From: Halobacteriales archaeon QH_10_67_13
GTDB lineage: Archaea > Halobacteriota > Halobacteria > Halobacteriales > Haloarculaceae
NCBI GenBank assembly: GCA_003021335.1
Contig: PXQL01000003.1
Coordinates: 20,371-26,215 of the forward strand
Reading direction: 5' to 3'
Length of the DNA stretch: 5,845 nt
Positions 1 to 5,387 of this stretch are shown piece by piece. Position 1 is the first letter of the stretch. Every line of letters begins with the position of its first letter. Made by a program: the position numbers and the translations under genes. The notes below the pieces were generated by a model that was not told the DNA's origin, searched no databases, and saw only the letters and a list, made by a program, of their open reading frames with translations.

Positions 1-320
1 GTCTCACGGTGGTTGACCGACAGGGAAAACGCCGAGCGCTCGTCGTAGGCGAGCTGTTGGTCTGCGGTCGCCGGGTGATCGAAGACCTCCTGAACAAAGG
101 GCAACTCAAAGGCCTCCGCGACTTCGGGGCCGAGAGCCACGCAGATCAGCCCGCCAGCGTCGGTACGCAGCCGGGCCACTGCCTCCGGAGTTACCGCGCC
201 GGCCGGGTAGATCAGGTCGGTCTCTCCCTCGCGGTCGTCGGCGTCGTAGACACAGATCGGCTTGCCGCGGCCCAGCGCCGCGATCGCGGCCTCGACGGAC
301 GCGAGACTCTCGGGAGTCAT
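1..320 (-). CDS. ribB: 3,4-dihydroxy-2-butanone 4-phosphate synthase, 3' part cut by window edge
   Basis: RibB converts ribulose 5-phosphate to 3,4-dihydroxy-2-butanone 4-phosphate and formate, supplying the four-carbon unit of riboflavin. About 106 N-terminal residues are visible; the remainder lies beyond the left edge. Seen: the acidic substrate/metal-binding motif [11 protein letters not shown] at residues 25-35, [12 protein letters not shown] at 52-63, and [12 protein letters not shown] at 95-106, each matching the conserved order of the DHBP synthase family. The ATG overlaps the TGA of ribK as ATGA, so the two genes are co-transcribed and probably translationally coupled. A Shine-Dalgarno-like GGAGGG lies 3 nt before the start, which supports this start codon. 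The stand-alone archaeal form, without a fused GTP cyclohydrolase II domain, cannot be confirmed because the 3' end is missing. Confidence 0.93.
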   Translation of the reverse strand, partial: MTPESLASVEAAIAALGRGKPICVYDADDREGETDLIYPAGAVTPEAVARLRTDAGGLICVALGPEVAEAFELPFVQEVFDHPATADQQLAYDERSAFSLSVNHRE

Positions 321-1039
321 CGTCCCTCCACGGTGACGGTTAGCTCGTCGCCATCGGCGAGCCCGAGGGTCTCCCTCAGCTGGTCCGGAGCGATCACCTC
401 GAGGTTGTCCTCGCCGTGGTGGGTCCGCTCGGGGGCGATCACGTGTACCGGCTCGTATGAGTCGAACCGATCCTTTCGGTCGGTCTCGTCGGCCGGCGCG
501 ATCGTCGCCGGATAGCAGTACGCCGGCCCGTAGGTACGCCCGTCGTCCTCCCAGCCGTCGATCGTGACCGGCTCGAGGCCGCCGAGGCGCGGCCGGCGGG
601 CGATGCTGTCCTCTCCGAGCGCGACGTTGAGCGTCCCGGGGTAGGGCTCGTACCCCAGCCGCTCGCGGAACTGCTGCATGTACCCCGACAGCGAGATGTA
701 GTGTCTGCCCTCACCCATGCCGGTCGTGACCGCGCCGGTCAGCGCGACCGCCTGCTCGCCCTCGAAGAGCCGGCGGTACGTGGCGTACTCCGCCCGGAGG
801 CTGTTCTCGCCCGCTCCGGTAATCTGTACCCACTGCCCGTCGCCAACGACCTCGCGGTCGATGTACGAGTCCTCGGCGAGCCGCCGCAGCCGCCGCGAGG
901 CCGTCTGCGTCGAGGCGTCTAACCGTTCGGCCAGGTCGGCACAGGAGAGTTTCGTCCGCCCGTCGATCGCGCCGACGAGCGCGAGTTCCTTCAGCGTCGC
1001 CAGCCCCGACGCATCGAGCGAACCCCGTGTCATCGACAT
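317..1039 (-). CDS. ribK: CTP-dependent riboflavin kinase with N-terminal winged-helix regulator domain (RbkR)
   Basis: This 240-residue protein phosphorylates riboflavin to FMN; the archaeal enzyme uses CTP rather than ATP. Seen: a winged helix-turn-helix at about residues 12-75, with a probable recognition helix in [13 protein letters not shown] (42-54), then the kinase domain at about 96-238. The kinase domain contains the nucleotide-binding loop [10 protein letters not shown] (107-116), [11 protein letters not shown] (129-139) and the C-terminal DNLEVIAP-x2-LR block (211-222). This two-domain order is that of the known archaeal family RbkR, which both senses flavin metabolism and represses riboflavin genes. 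It heads the operon with ribB. The start at 1039 is preferred over the second Met at 1033 because a TATA box lies about 25 nt upstream, giving a leaderless mRNA. A palindrome covers that TATA box, which suggests autorepression. DNA binding and CTP use are inferred from the family. Confidence 0.95.
   Translation of the reverse strand: MSMTRGSLDASGLATLKELALVGAIDGRTKLSCADLAERLDASTQTASRRLRRLAEDSYIDREVVGDGQWVQITGAGENSLRAEYATYRRLFEGEQAVALTGAVTTGMGEGRHYISLSGYMQQFRERLGYEPYPGTLNVALGEDSIARRPRLGGLEPVTIDGWEDDGRTYGPAYCYPATIAPADETDRKDRFDSYEPVHVIAPERTHHGEDNLEVIAPDQLRETLGLADGDELTVTVEGR
324..329 (-). promoter_or_regulatory. Shine-Dalgarno-like site for internal operon gene ribB
   Basis: On the minus strand GGAGGG stands 3 nt before the ribB ATG, inside the last codons of ribK. 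Haloarchaeal first genes are mostly leaderless, while internal operon genes more often use such sites, so this fits ribB being read from the ribK mRNA. Confidence 0.5.
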
Positions 1040-1059
1040 AGCTGATGTTGGGCGAGTCT

Positions 1060-1075
1060 CGGTATAAGCATACCG
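1060..1075. promoter_or_regulatory. Probable RbkR operator, inverted repeat over the ribK TATA box
   Basis: CGGTAT-N4-ATACCG is a perfect 6+6 bp inverted repeat with a 4-nt spacer. It completely covers the TATA box of the operon that encodes a winged-helix flavin regulator. A dimer bound here would block TBP. The repeat and its position are seen directly; assigning it to RbkR is inference from the gene next to it and from the family's known autoregulation of flavin genes. Confidence 0.5.
1061..1068 (-). promoter_or_regulatory. TATA box of ribK-ribB operon
   Basis: Read on the minus strand this is CTTATACC, centred about 25 nt before the ribK ATG. That places transcription start at or next to the start codon, so the message should be leaderless. 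Confidence 0.65.
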
Positions 1076-1116
1076 GATCCGTTACGCGTATCGTATCTGA
1101 GACGGAGCCGTTTCGA

Positions 1117-1827
1117 TCACTCGGAGGACTGCTGTGTGTGCGCGGAGCCGTCGCCGGCCGGGTTTGGGGTAGAGCCAGAGCCGGAGCCAGACCCCGACGG
1201 ACGATCGCCGGGAGACGGGGTCTCGTTTTTTCCCCCGCGGTCGTCGAACATGTTCGCGACCGACTCCTGTTCAGTGTCGCCGAAGCCGGCGCTCAGCAGC
1301 CGGGTGAGCGCCTCCTCAACGCTCTCATCGCTTTCGGTATACCGGTCGGGCTTTGCTTCGATCACAAAGCCGGTGGTGATGTTCGGGGCGGTCGGCATAA
1401 ACAGGATCTCGCGGCCGTCATCGGTCGTCCTGCCGGTCTTGAACGCCGTCATCTGGAGGCCGTCCCAGACCTCGACGCGGACCGGCGCCTGCAGGTCGCT
1501 CGTCCCGGAGAGGGCGGTCTCGACGGCCATCTTCGAGGCGTTGTACACGACCCGGAGGCCGGGAAGCTTGTTGATCAGCTGGTCGAGCGCCCCCTCGATG
1601 AGCACGCCGGCGGCCGTCCGCATCAGGTAGCCGACCGAGAACACGAGCAACACGAACACGACAAGCGAGAGGCCGACCCGAACGGGCTCGGGCTCTAAGA
1701 CCGGCGACCCGGCCGGCACCGGGACCCGCGCCAGGTAGCCGTAGATCCAGGCCAACACGACGATCGTGACAAGGATGGGGACGAGCACGACCAGTCCGCT
1801 CGCGAAGTCCCGCTTCCAGGTGGCCAT
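1117..1827 (-). CDS. DUF502 family membrane protein
   Basis: A 236-residue protein with two hydrophobic segments near the N-terminus, about residues 9-31 and 49-69, followed by a soluble domain. Seen: the family signature region LPGLRVVYNASKM (88-100) and the conserved MPTAPNITTGFV block (144-155), close to the P-T-x-P-N-x-T-x-G pattern of DUF502 proteins. The last 40 or so residues are low-complexity, with four Ser-Gly units at 211-218 and many Pro, Asn and Gln, and are probably disordered. The function of DUF502 is not known; it is expected in the cytoplasmic membrane. The start at 1827 (MATWKRDFASG) was chosen because it puts the first membrane segment directly at the N-terminus, as in relatives. 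The longer reading frame to 1953 would add 42 basic residues overlapping the proline dehydrogenase gene. It lies 44 nt downstream of that gene on the same strand, with no clear TATA box of its own, so it may share its transcript. Confidence 0.85.
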   Translation of the reverse strand: MATWKRDFASGLVVLVPILVTIVVLAWIYGYLARVPVPAGSPVLEPEPVRVGLSLVVFVLLVFSVGYLMRTAAGVLIEGALDQLINKLPGLRVVYNASKMAVETALSGTSDLQAPVRVEVWDGLQMTAFKTGRTTDDGREILFMPTAPNITTGFVIEAKPDRYTESDESVEEALTRLLSAGFGDTEQESVANMFDDRGGKNETPSPGDRPSGSGSGSGSTPNPAGDGSAHTQQSSE

Positions 1828-1871
1828 CGAGATCTTGTTGGCGAGGGAATGTCTTGAGTGGTTCGTCTCGG

Positions 1872-2604
1872 TCAGACCGGACTGATCGCCTGCACGGCGA
1901 CGGCGGCGTTTCGCTTGCGCTCGGTCAGTCGCCGGTAGAAGTAGGAGGCCCACTCGGTTCCGTAGGGGACGTACTGCCAGACGTCGTGGTGGGCGGCGAG
2001 TTCCCGCTGGGCGCTCGACCGGACGCCGGCGAGCATCTGGATCTCGTAGTCGGTGTCGTGGGTCTGTCCGAGGTCGGCCGCGAGCGTGACCATCGCCGGA
2101 TCGTGGCTGGCGACGGCGACGAGGTCAGCAGTTTCGAAGGCCGTCCGCACGTGCTCGCGTATGGCCGCGTCCATGTTGGAGACGGTTACCGACGCCGGCG
2201 GCGTGTACCCGCCCTTTACGAGCCTGACTCGACCCCCAGCCGCCGCGACCCGCCCGAGATCCTCCCGGGTCCGTCTGAGATTCGCCTGCAGACAGATCCC
2301 GACGGCCTCATAAGACGGGGCCAGGTCCTCGTAGGCCGCGAGCGTCGCCTCGACGGTAGTGTGAGCTTCCATGTCGATCCAGACGAACACGTCCCGGGCG
2401 GCGGCGTACTCAAGCACCGCCTCGAGGTTCTCCCGGAAGTAGGCCTCGCCGTCCGCCAGTCCGAGCTGGGTCGGCTTGATCGAGAGCCGCGCCCGGAGGC
2501 CGGCGTCGTCGATCGCCGCGGCGAGTCGCTGGTAGCGGCGGGCGTCGGCGGTGGGTCGTCTCGGTCTCTCCGCCCACGAACTGGTCGACCACCGGTGGGA
2601 GCAT
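1872..2604 (-). pseudogene. putA: Proline dehydrogenase, broken by internal deletion plus frameshift
   Basis: Proline dehydrogenase is an FAD enzyme with a TIM-barrel fold that oxidises proline to pyrroline-5-carboxylate. The true N-terminus is readable from the ATG at 2604 (MLPPVVDQFVGGET, ending near 2563), matching the usual haloarchaeal start M-x-PP-x4-FV-x-GE. The sequence then jumps to another reading frame, which carries ADARRYQRL from about 2549 and runs open for 225 codons to TGA at 1872. Relatives have roughly 35-40 residues between these blocks; here there are only about four codons' worth of DNA. All later motifs are intact: SIKPTQLGL, FVWIDMEAH, VRLVKGGY, ASHDP, YEIQMLAG, YVPYG and the flavin/substrate motif YFYRRLTER. 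The lost part should contain the first strand and helix of the barrel. The lesion looks recent, since nothing downstream has decayed. The frame holding the C-terminal part does reach an ATG at 2669, but that lies upstream of the promoter. Sequencing or assembly error is the main alternative. Confidence 0.8.
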
Positions 2605-2624
2605 ACCGTCGGTTCCGGCGCGGA

Positions 2625-2631
2625 GGATATG
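2625..2631 (-). promoter_or_regulatory. TATA-like box of proline dehydrogenase gene
   Basis: The minus strand reads CATATCC, centred about 24-25 nt before the ATG at 2604. This is the same spacing as at the other genes here and supports 2604 as the authentic start. It also implies that the upstream ATG at 2669 is not transcribed from this promoter. Confidence 0.5.
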
Positions 2632-2677
2632 AGCGTGACGCCCCCGGTGACCGACCGCGGGCGCGGCAATGATCAGA

Positions 2678-2683
2678 CATAAG
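2678..2683 (+). promoter_or_regulatory. TATA-like box of carS
   Basis: CATAAG is the only AT-rich stretch in this short divergent region and is centred about 27 nt before the carS ATG, so a leaderless mRNA is expected. It is back to back with the proline dehydrogenase promoter about 50 nt away. Confidence 0.45.
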
Positions 2684-2696
2684 CCGGCCGGCCGGC
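2683..2696. repeat. 14-bp perfect palindrome between carS TATA box and start codon
   Basis: GCCGGCCGGCCGGC is fully self-complementary and is made of repeated CCGG units. It fills the gap between the TATA-like box and the carS start. It may be an operator or may simply reflect the GC-rich base composition. Confidence 0.5.
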
Positions 2697-2707
2697 GACC
2701 GACGGAC

Positions 2708-3253
2708 ATGGACCTCTATGCCGTCGTCGTGACGGCCCTGTGGGCGATGGTGCCGGCCTACGTCCCCAACAACGCCGCGGTGTTGGCCGGCGGGGGTCGG
2801 CCGATCGACGGCAGGCGAGAGCTGGGCGGGCGACGGCTGCTGGGCGACGGCAAGACCTGGCGCGGGACAGCTGCCGGCGTGGCCGCCGGAGCGGTACTCG
2901 CCCTCGGGATGAACCGCGCCGCCACCCCGATCGGGGAGGCCCTCGCGGTCGACCTGCCGGAGTTCGCGGCGGCGGCTGTCCTCGCCCTGCCCGTGGGAGC
3001 GATGCTCGGGGACATCGGGGCTTCCTTTCTCAAGCGCCGGGCCGGCCGGGAGCGGGGCGCGCCGTTCCCGGGACTCGATCAGCTCGATTTCGTCGTCGGC
3101 GCGGTCGCCCTAGCCGCCGTCGCCGCGTCGGGCTGGTTCGGAGACGTATTCACCGTTCCGGTGCTCGCGACCGTCCTCGCCGTGACGCCGGTGTTACACA
3201 TCGGGATGAACGGACTCGCCTACTTGGCGGGGCTAAAAGACGAGCCGTGGTGA
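2708..3253 (+). CDS. carS: CDP-archaeol synthase
   Basis: CarS is a membrane enzyme that transfers CMP from CTP to 2,3-di-O-geranylgeranyl-glycerol 1-phosphate, giving CDP-archaeol, the activated precursor for archaeal phospholipid head groups. The product is 181 residues, normal for the family. Seen: GDGKTWRG at 47-54 and the long conserved cytoplasmic block from GD at 101 through SFLKRR (106-111), RGAPFPGLDQLDF (116-128), which hold the residues shared with bacterial CdsA-like cytidylyltransferases. Hydrophobic segments lie at about 3-24, 55-68, 86-104, 128-143 and 149-170, consistent with five membrane spans. The start at 2708 was preferred over the in-frame ATG at 2669 because it gives the normal N-terminus and lies about 27 nt after a TATA-like box. 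It is divergent from proline dehydrogenase and 64 nt upstream of hemC, with no functional link evident. Confidence 0.95.
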   Translation: MDLYAVVVTALWAMVPAYVPNNAAVLAGGGRPIDGRRELGGRRLLGDGKTWRGTAAGVAAGAVLALGMNRAATPIGEALAVDLPEFAAAAVLALPVGAMLGDIGASFLKRRAGRERGAPFPGLDQLDFVVGAVALAAVAASGWFGDVFTVPVLATVLAVTPVLHIGMNGLAYLAGLKDEPW

Positions 3254-3286
3254 CCTCGCGGGGTTCGACGGGTCCGAGACCTGTGT

Positions 3287-3293
3287 GTTTTTC
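3287..3293 (+). promoter_or_regulatory. Possible hemC promoter, or T-rich terminator of carS
   Basis: A run of five T (3288-3292) stands about 28 nt before the hemC ATG, at the spacing where the other genes here have a TATA box. T-runs also end archaeal transcripts, so the same element could stop carS messages. It has no TATA core, so the promoter reading is weak. Confidence 0.35.
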
Positions 3294-3317
3294 ACCGCCC
3301 GCCGGCTGGGATGGCCA

Positions 3318-4490
3318 ATGAGCGGGCACGACCGCGAGTTCCGGCTCGCGACCCGAGGGTCGGCGCTTGCGAGGCGCCAGGCCGAGCTGGTCAGAGACCG
3401 TCTCGCGGGGCGGCGGCGCTCGGTGGAGCTGATCGAGGTCGAGACCACGGGCGATCTGAGCGACGAGCTGATCAGCGAACTCGGCACGACCGGGGCGTTC
3501 GTGCGGGACCTCGACCGTCGGGTCCTCGCCGGCGACGCCGACGCGGCCGTCCACTCGATGAAGGACATGCCCACCGACCAGGCCGAGGGACTGGTCGTCG
3601 CGGGGATCTTAGAGCGGGCCCCGGCCGCGGACGTGCTGGTCACCTCCGAAGGAACGAGCCTCGAGGAGCTGCCGGCCGGCGCGACCGTCGGGACCGCGAG
3701 CCTACGCCGGCGGGCACAGCTACTCGCCCGGCGGCCGGACATCGAGGTCCTCGGACTGCGGGGCAACGTCGACACGCGAGTCGAGAAGCTGCTCGGGCCC
3801 GGACTGGCCCGGGAGTACGACCGCCGGCTCGCCGCCGACCGCGCCGAGGAGGCCGACACCGACGAGGAGGAGACCGACACGGAAGACGTCGAGACAGCGG
3901 CCGACGGAGACGACGGAGACGATGGCGAATTCGAGCGGTCGCCAGAGGCGTGGGTCGAGAGTCTGTCGCCAATCGAGCGCCGGGCGCTCAAGCGAGCCCG
4001 ATCGGAGGATGACACGGACCGGACCGAGTACGACGCCGTCTGTCTCGCCGAGGCCGGCCTGGCCCGGAGCGACCTGCTCAAGAAGCTCGCCTGCGAGCGG
4101 CTGGACCCGACGGCGTTCGTGCCGGCGCCCGCCCAGGGAGCGATCGCGGTGACCGCCCCCGACGGCGAGACCGCCGAGCTGATTCACGACGCGATCGATC
4201 ACCCGCCGACGCGGGTCGCCGTGACCGTCGAGCGGACGATCCTCTCGGAGATCGGCGGAGGCTGTGTCGCGCCGGTCGGCATCCACGCACGGCTCCGCGG
4301 CGCGGTCGTCTCGACGACGGTCCGAGTGCTCTCCCGGGACGGGACCGAGCAGATTCGGGCCTCCCGTGATCTCCCCGTGGAGGACCACGCCCGGGCCGCG
4401 ACGAGCTTCGGCGCCGAGCTCGTCGACCGTGGAGCGGCGGAGCTGGTCGCGGCCGCTCGCCGAGAAGAGCCCGACGAGCCGAAGCGATGA
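3318..4490 (+). CDS. hemC: Hydroxymethylbilane synthase (porphobilinogen deaminase)
   Basis: HemC joins four porphobilinogen molecules into linear hydroxymethylbilane, the precursor of uroporphyrinogen III for haem, sirohaem and cobamides. The protein has 390 residues, longer than the roughly 310 of bacterial enzymes. Seen: LATRGSALARRQ (10-21), HSMKDMP (79-85) with the catalytic Asp at 83, TASLRRRAQLL (126-136), GLRGNVDTRV (146-155), EAGLARSDLL (245-254), PAQGAIAV (271-278) and GGGC (313-316). Cys316 is the attachment site of the dipyrromethane cofactor. The extra length is an acidic, low-complexity insert at about residues 173-235, placed after the Arg-rich cofactor-binding region. Haloarchaeal HemC proteins commonly have such an insert, so it is not a sign of damage. 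The start at 3318 gives a normal N-terminus. The TGA overlaps the ATG of the hemD remnant. Confidence 0.96.
   Translation: MSGHDREFRLATRGSALARRQAELVRDRLAGRRRSVELIEVETTGDLSDELISELGTTGAFVRDLDRRVLAGDADAAVHSMKDMPTDQAEGLVVAGILERAPAADVLVTSEGTSLEELPAGATVGTASLRRRAQLLARRPDIEVLGLRGNVDTRVEKLLGPGLAREYDRRLAADRAEEADTDEEETDTEDVETAADGDDGDDGEFERSPEAWVESLSPIERRALKRARSEDDTDRTEYDAVCLAEAGLARSDLLKKLACERLDPTAFVPAPAQGAIAVTAPDGETAELIHDAIDHPPTRVAVTVERTILSEIGGGCVAPVGIHARLRGAVVSTTVRVLSRDGTEQIRASRDLPVEDHARAATSFGAELVDRGAAELVAAARREEPDEPKR
3903..3920 (+). repeat. 9-bp tandem duplication in the acidic insert of hemC
   Basis: GACGGAGAC occurs twice in direct succession, followed by a diverged third unit, encoding Asp-Gly-Asp repeats. 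The period is a multiple of three, so the frame is kept. It suggests the acidic loop changes length by replication slippage. Confidence 0.7.
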
Positions 4491-4641
4491 GCCCGGCGCC
4501 GACGGTCGCAGCCTTTCGTCCCGACGACGGCCGCCTGGCCGCCGCGGAGGCGACGCTGTCCGAGCTCGGGCTCAACCCGCTCGGGGACCCGATGTTAGCC
4601 GTCGAGCCGACCGGCTCGACTCCGATGGCGGCCGGGACTGA
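4487..4641 (+). pseudogene. hemD: Uroporphyrinogen-III synthase, 5' remnant only
   Basis: HemD closes and isomerises hydroxymethylbilane into uroporphyrinogen III. The first 46 codons read like a haloarchaeal HemD N-terminus: VAAFRPDDGRLAAA (7-20), then a Leu-Gly segment, then DPMLAVEPTGSTP (34-46). After about position 4624 the similarity stops. A normal protein has about 240-260 residues, so around 200 codons are absent. The ATG overlaps the hemC TGA as ATGA, showing the original coupled operon arrangement. The end given here is the first TGA in a neighbouring frame (4639-4641), which might be the original stop retained after a frame-changing deletion; that is a guess. In its own frame the remnant stays open into ridA and would add 66 residues to it. 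The identification rests on my recall of the family's N-terminal sequence. A small unrelated gene is the alternative. Confidence 0.65.
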
Positions 4642-4654
4642 GAGAGCCCGACGA

Positions 4655-4661
4655 GTTTTAT
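4655..4661 (+). promoter_or_regulatory. TATA box of ridA
   Basis: TTTTATA is the best TATA match in the window, centred 27 nt before the ridA ATG. It implies leaderless transcription of ridA from its own promoter, independent of the hemC transcript. Confidence 0.75.
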
Positions 4662-4684
4662 ACCGGGCGCGCGGACACTCGGGT

Positions 4685-5083
4685 ATGCGAGAGATCGTCA
4701 GCACCGATCGAGCGCCGGCGGCCGTCGGGGCCTACAGCCAGGCGACCGCGACGGGCGAGCTCGTGTTCACCGCCGGACAGATCCCGCTGACTTCCGCCGG
4801 CGATCTGCTCGACGACGCCGACATCGACGTCCAGACCGACCAGGCGCTCGAAAACGTCGCGGCGGTGCTCGAGGCCGCGGACGCGAGCCTGGCGGACGCG
4901 CTGAAACTCACCGTCTACATGACCGACATCGACCAGTTCGAGGAGATGGACGCGGCCTACGAGACGTTCTTCGATGAGGAACCCCCGGCCAGGAGCGCCG
5001 TCCAGGTCGCCGACCTCCCGAGGAGCGTCGACGTCGAGATCGAGGCCGTCGCCGTCCGCCCGTCCGGGAACGAAAGGGCTTAA
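4685..5083 (+). CDS. ridA: RidA family reactive enamine/imine deaminase
   Basis: RidA proteins form trimers in the cytoplasm and hydrolyse reactive enamine/imine intermediates, such as 2-aminoacrylate from PLP enzymes, to ketoacids and ammonia. The product is 132 residues, the usual length. Seen: GAYSQA (15-20) with the conserved Tyr17, FTAGQIPL (28-35), the helix QALENVAAVLEAA (53-65), VYMTDI (77-82), the active-site Arg103 in PARSAVQVADLP (101-112), and VEIEAVA (117-123) with the conserved Glu near 120. The retained arginine indicates a true deaminase rather than a divergent relative. The start at 4685 was chosen because it gives the canonical length and lies 27 nt after a strong TATA box. 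The same frame continues upstream to the hemD remnant at 4487, which automated annotation could mistake for a 198-residue fusion. A tRNA gene follows 27 nt after the stop. Confidence 0.95.
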   Translation: MREIVSTDRAPAAVGAYSQATATGELVFTAGQIPLTSAGDLLDDADIDVQTDQALENVAAVLEAADASLADALKLTVYMTDIDQFEEMDAAYETFFDEEPPARSAVQVADLPRSVDVEIEAVAVRPSGNERA

Positions 5084-5084
5084 T
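5079..5084 (+). promoter_or_regulatory. TATA-like box of tRNA-Ser gene, overlapping ridA stop
   Basis: CTTAAT lies about 29 nt before the first base of the tRNA and overlaps the ridA TAA. It would allow separate transcription of the tRNA with little or no 5' leader. Confidence 0.4.
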
Positions 5085-5110
5085 CGGGCGCTGGGCCTAC
5101 CTCCGGTCGC

Positions 5111-5194
5111 GCCAGGATGGCCGAATCTGGTAAGGCGCACGCTTGGAGAGCGTGTTCCCTCACGGGATTCTGGGTTCAAATCCCAGTCCTGGCG
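5111..5194 (+). tRNA. tRNA-Ser(GGA)
   Basis: A complete cloverleaf can be drawn. The acceptor stem GCCAGGA (5111-5117) pairs with TCCTGGC (5187-5193), followed by discriminator G at 5194. The anticodon stem CACGC/GCGTG encloses the loop TTGGAGA (5143-5149), giving anticodon GGA at 5145-5147, which reads UCC and UCU serine codons. The long variable arm TCCC-N4-GGGA is typical of serine tRNA, and the T arm is CTGGG-TTCAAAT-CCCAG (5170-5186). CCA is not encoded and there is no intron. Confidence 0.97.
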
Positions 5195-5235
5195 GGTGTT
5201 CTCGACCGCGCCCGAGCTGCTGTCCGCTCTTGGAT

Positions 5236-5255
5236 CGGCGGCGTAACCGCCGCCG
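5236..5255. repeat. Perfect GC hairpin downstream of tRNA-Ser
   Basis: CGGCGGCG and CGCCGCCG form an 8-bp perfect stem with a 4-nt TAAC loop, about 40 nt after the tRNA. There is no T-run after it, so it is not a classical intrinsic terminator. It could act in tRNA 3' processing or transcription ending, or be chance in GC-rich DNA. Confidence 0.55.
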
Positions 5256-5350
5256 GACCGGTGAGTGGGTGACCGCGACGCCGGGCGGTCCGGACGATCC
5301 CGCCGACGGGCCCGGGACTGAGTCGTTCGGCCGATCTGACACCTGAACCC

Positions 5351-5363
5351 GGCGTGTGACGCC
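5351..5363. repeat. Short inverted repeat upstream of livH promoter
   Basis: GGCGT-GTG-ACGCC is a 5+5 bp inverted repeat ending about 5 nt before the livH TATA box, in or next to the expected BRE position. It is a candidate regulator site; no protein is assigned. Confidence 0.4.
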
Positions 5364-5368
5364 AAGAG

Positions 5369-5376
5369 TTATTTAT
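5369..5376 (+). promoter_or_regulatory. TATA box of livH
   Basis: TTATTTAT is AT-rich in otherwise GC-rich surroundings and is centred about 29 nt before the livH ATG. Transcription should begin within a few bases of the start codon. Confidence 0.7.
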
Positions 5377-5387
5377 GCCCACGCATA
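5374..5387. promoter_or_regulatory. Operator-like inverted repeat overlapping the livH TATA box
   Basis: TATGC-N4-GCATA is a perfect 5+5 bp inverted repeat that begins inside the TATA box and extends towards the start site. The placement suits a repressor that senses amino-acid supply, for example an Lrp/AsnC-type protein. The regulator's identity is inference only. Confidence 0.4.

Noticed and set aside
1872..2669. A single open frame of 265 codons for proline dehydrogenase starting at 2669
   Set aside because: Its first 40 residues do not resemble the family, it begins upstream of the TATA-like box, and the real N-terminus is found in a different frame from 2604.
1854..2672. Plus-strand open frame of 272 codons opposite proline dehydrogenase
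   Set aside because: Shadow of the conserved minus-strand gene; no motif and no promoter.
3834..4022. A frameshift or misassembly in hemC at the acidic stretch
   Set aside because: The frame is continuous, the flanking motifs stay in order, and an acidic insert here is usual for haloarchaeal HemC.
3233..4081. Long antisense open frame opposite hemC, 282 codons
   Set aside because: Serine/arginine-rich composition typical of the opposite strand of GC-rich coding DNA, no family motif, and hemC on the other strand is unambiguous.
3720..4388. Second antisense open frame opposite hemC, 222 codons
   Set aside because: Shadow frame of hemC with no recognisable domain or promoter.
4487..5083. A designed 198-residue HemD-RidA fusion protein
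   Set aside because: The HemD part is only a stub, a linker of about 20 unrelated residues follows, and ridA has its own strong TATA box at leaderless spacing. The in-frame opening is probably accidental in GC-rich DNA.
5111..5194. tRNA-Ser as an integration site for a mobile element
   Set aside because: No repeat of the tRNA 3' end and no integrase gene are visible; the next gene is an ordinary transporter permease.
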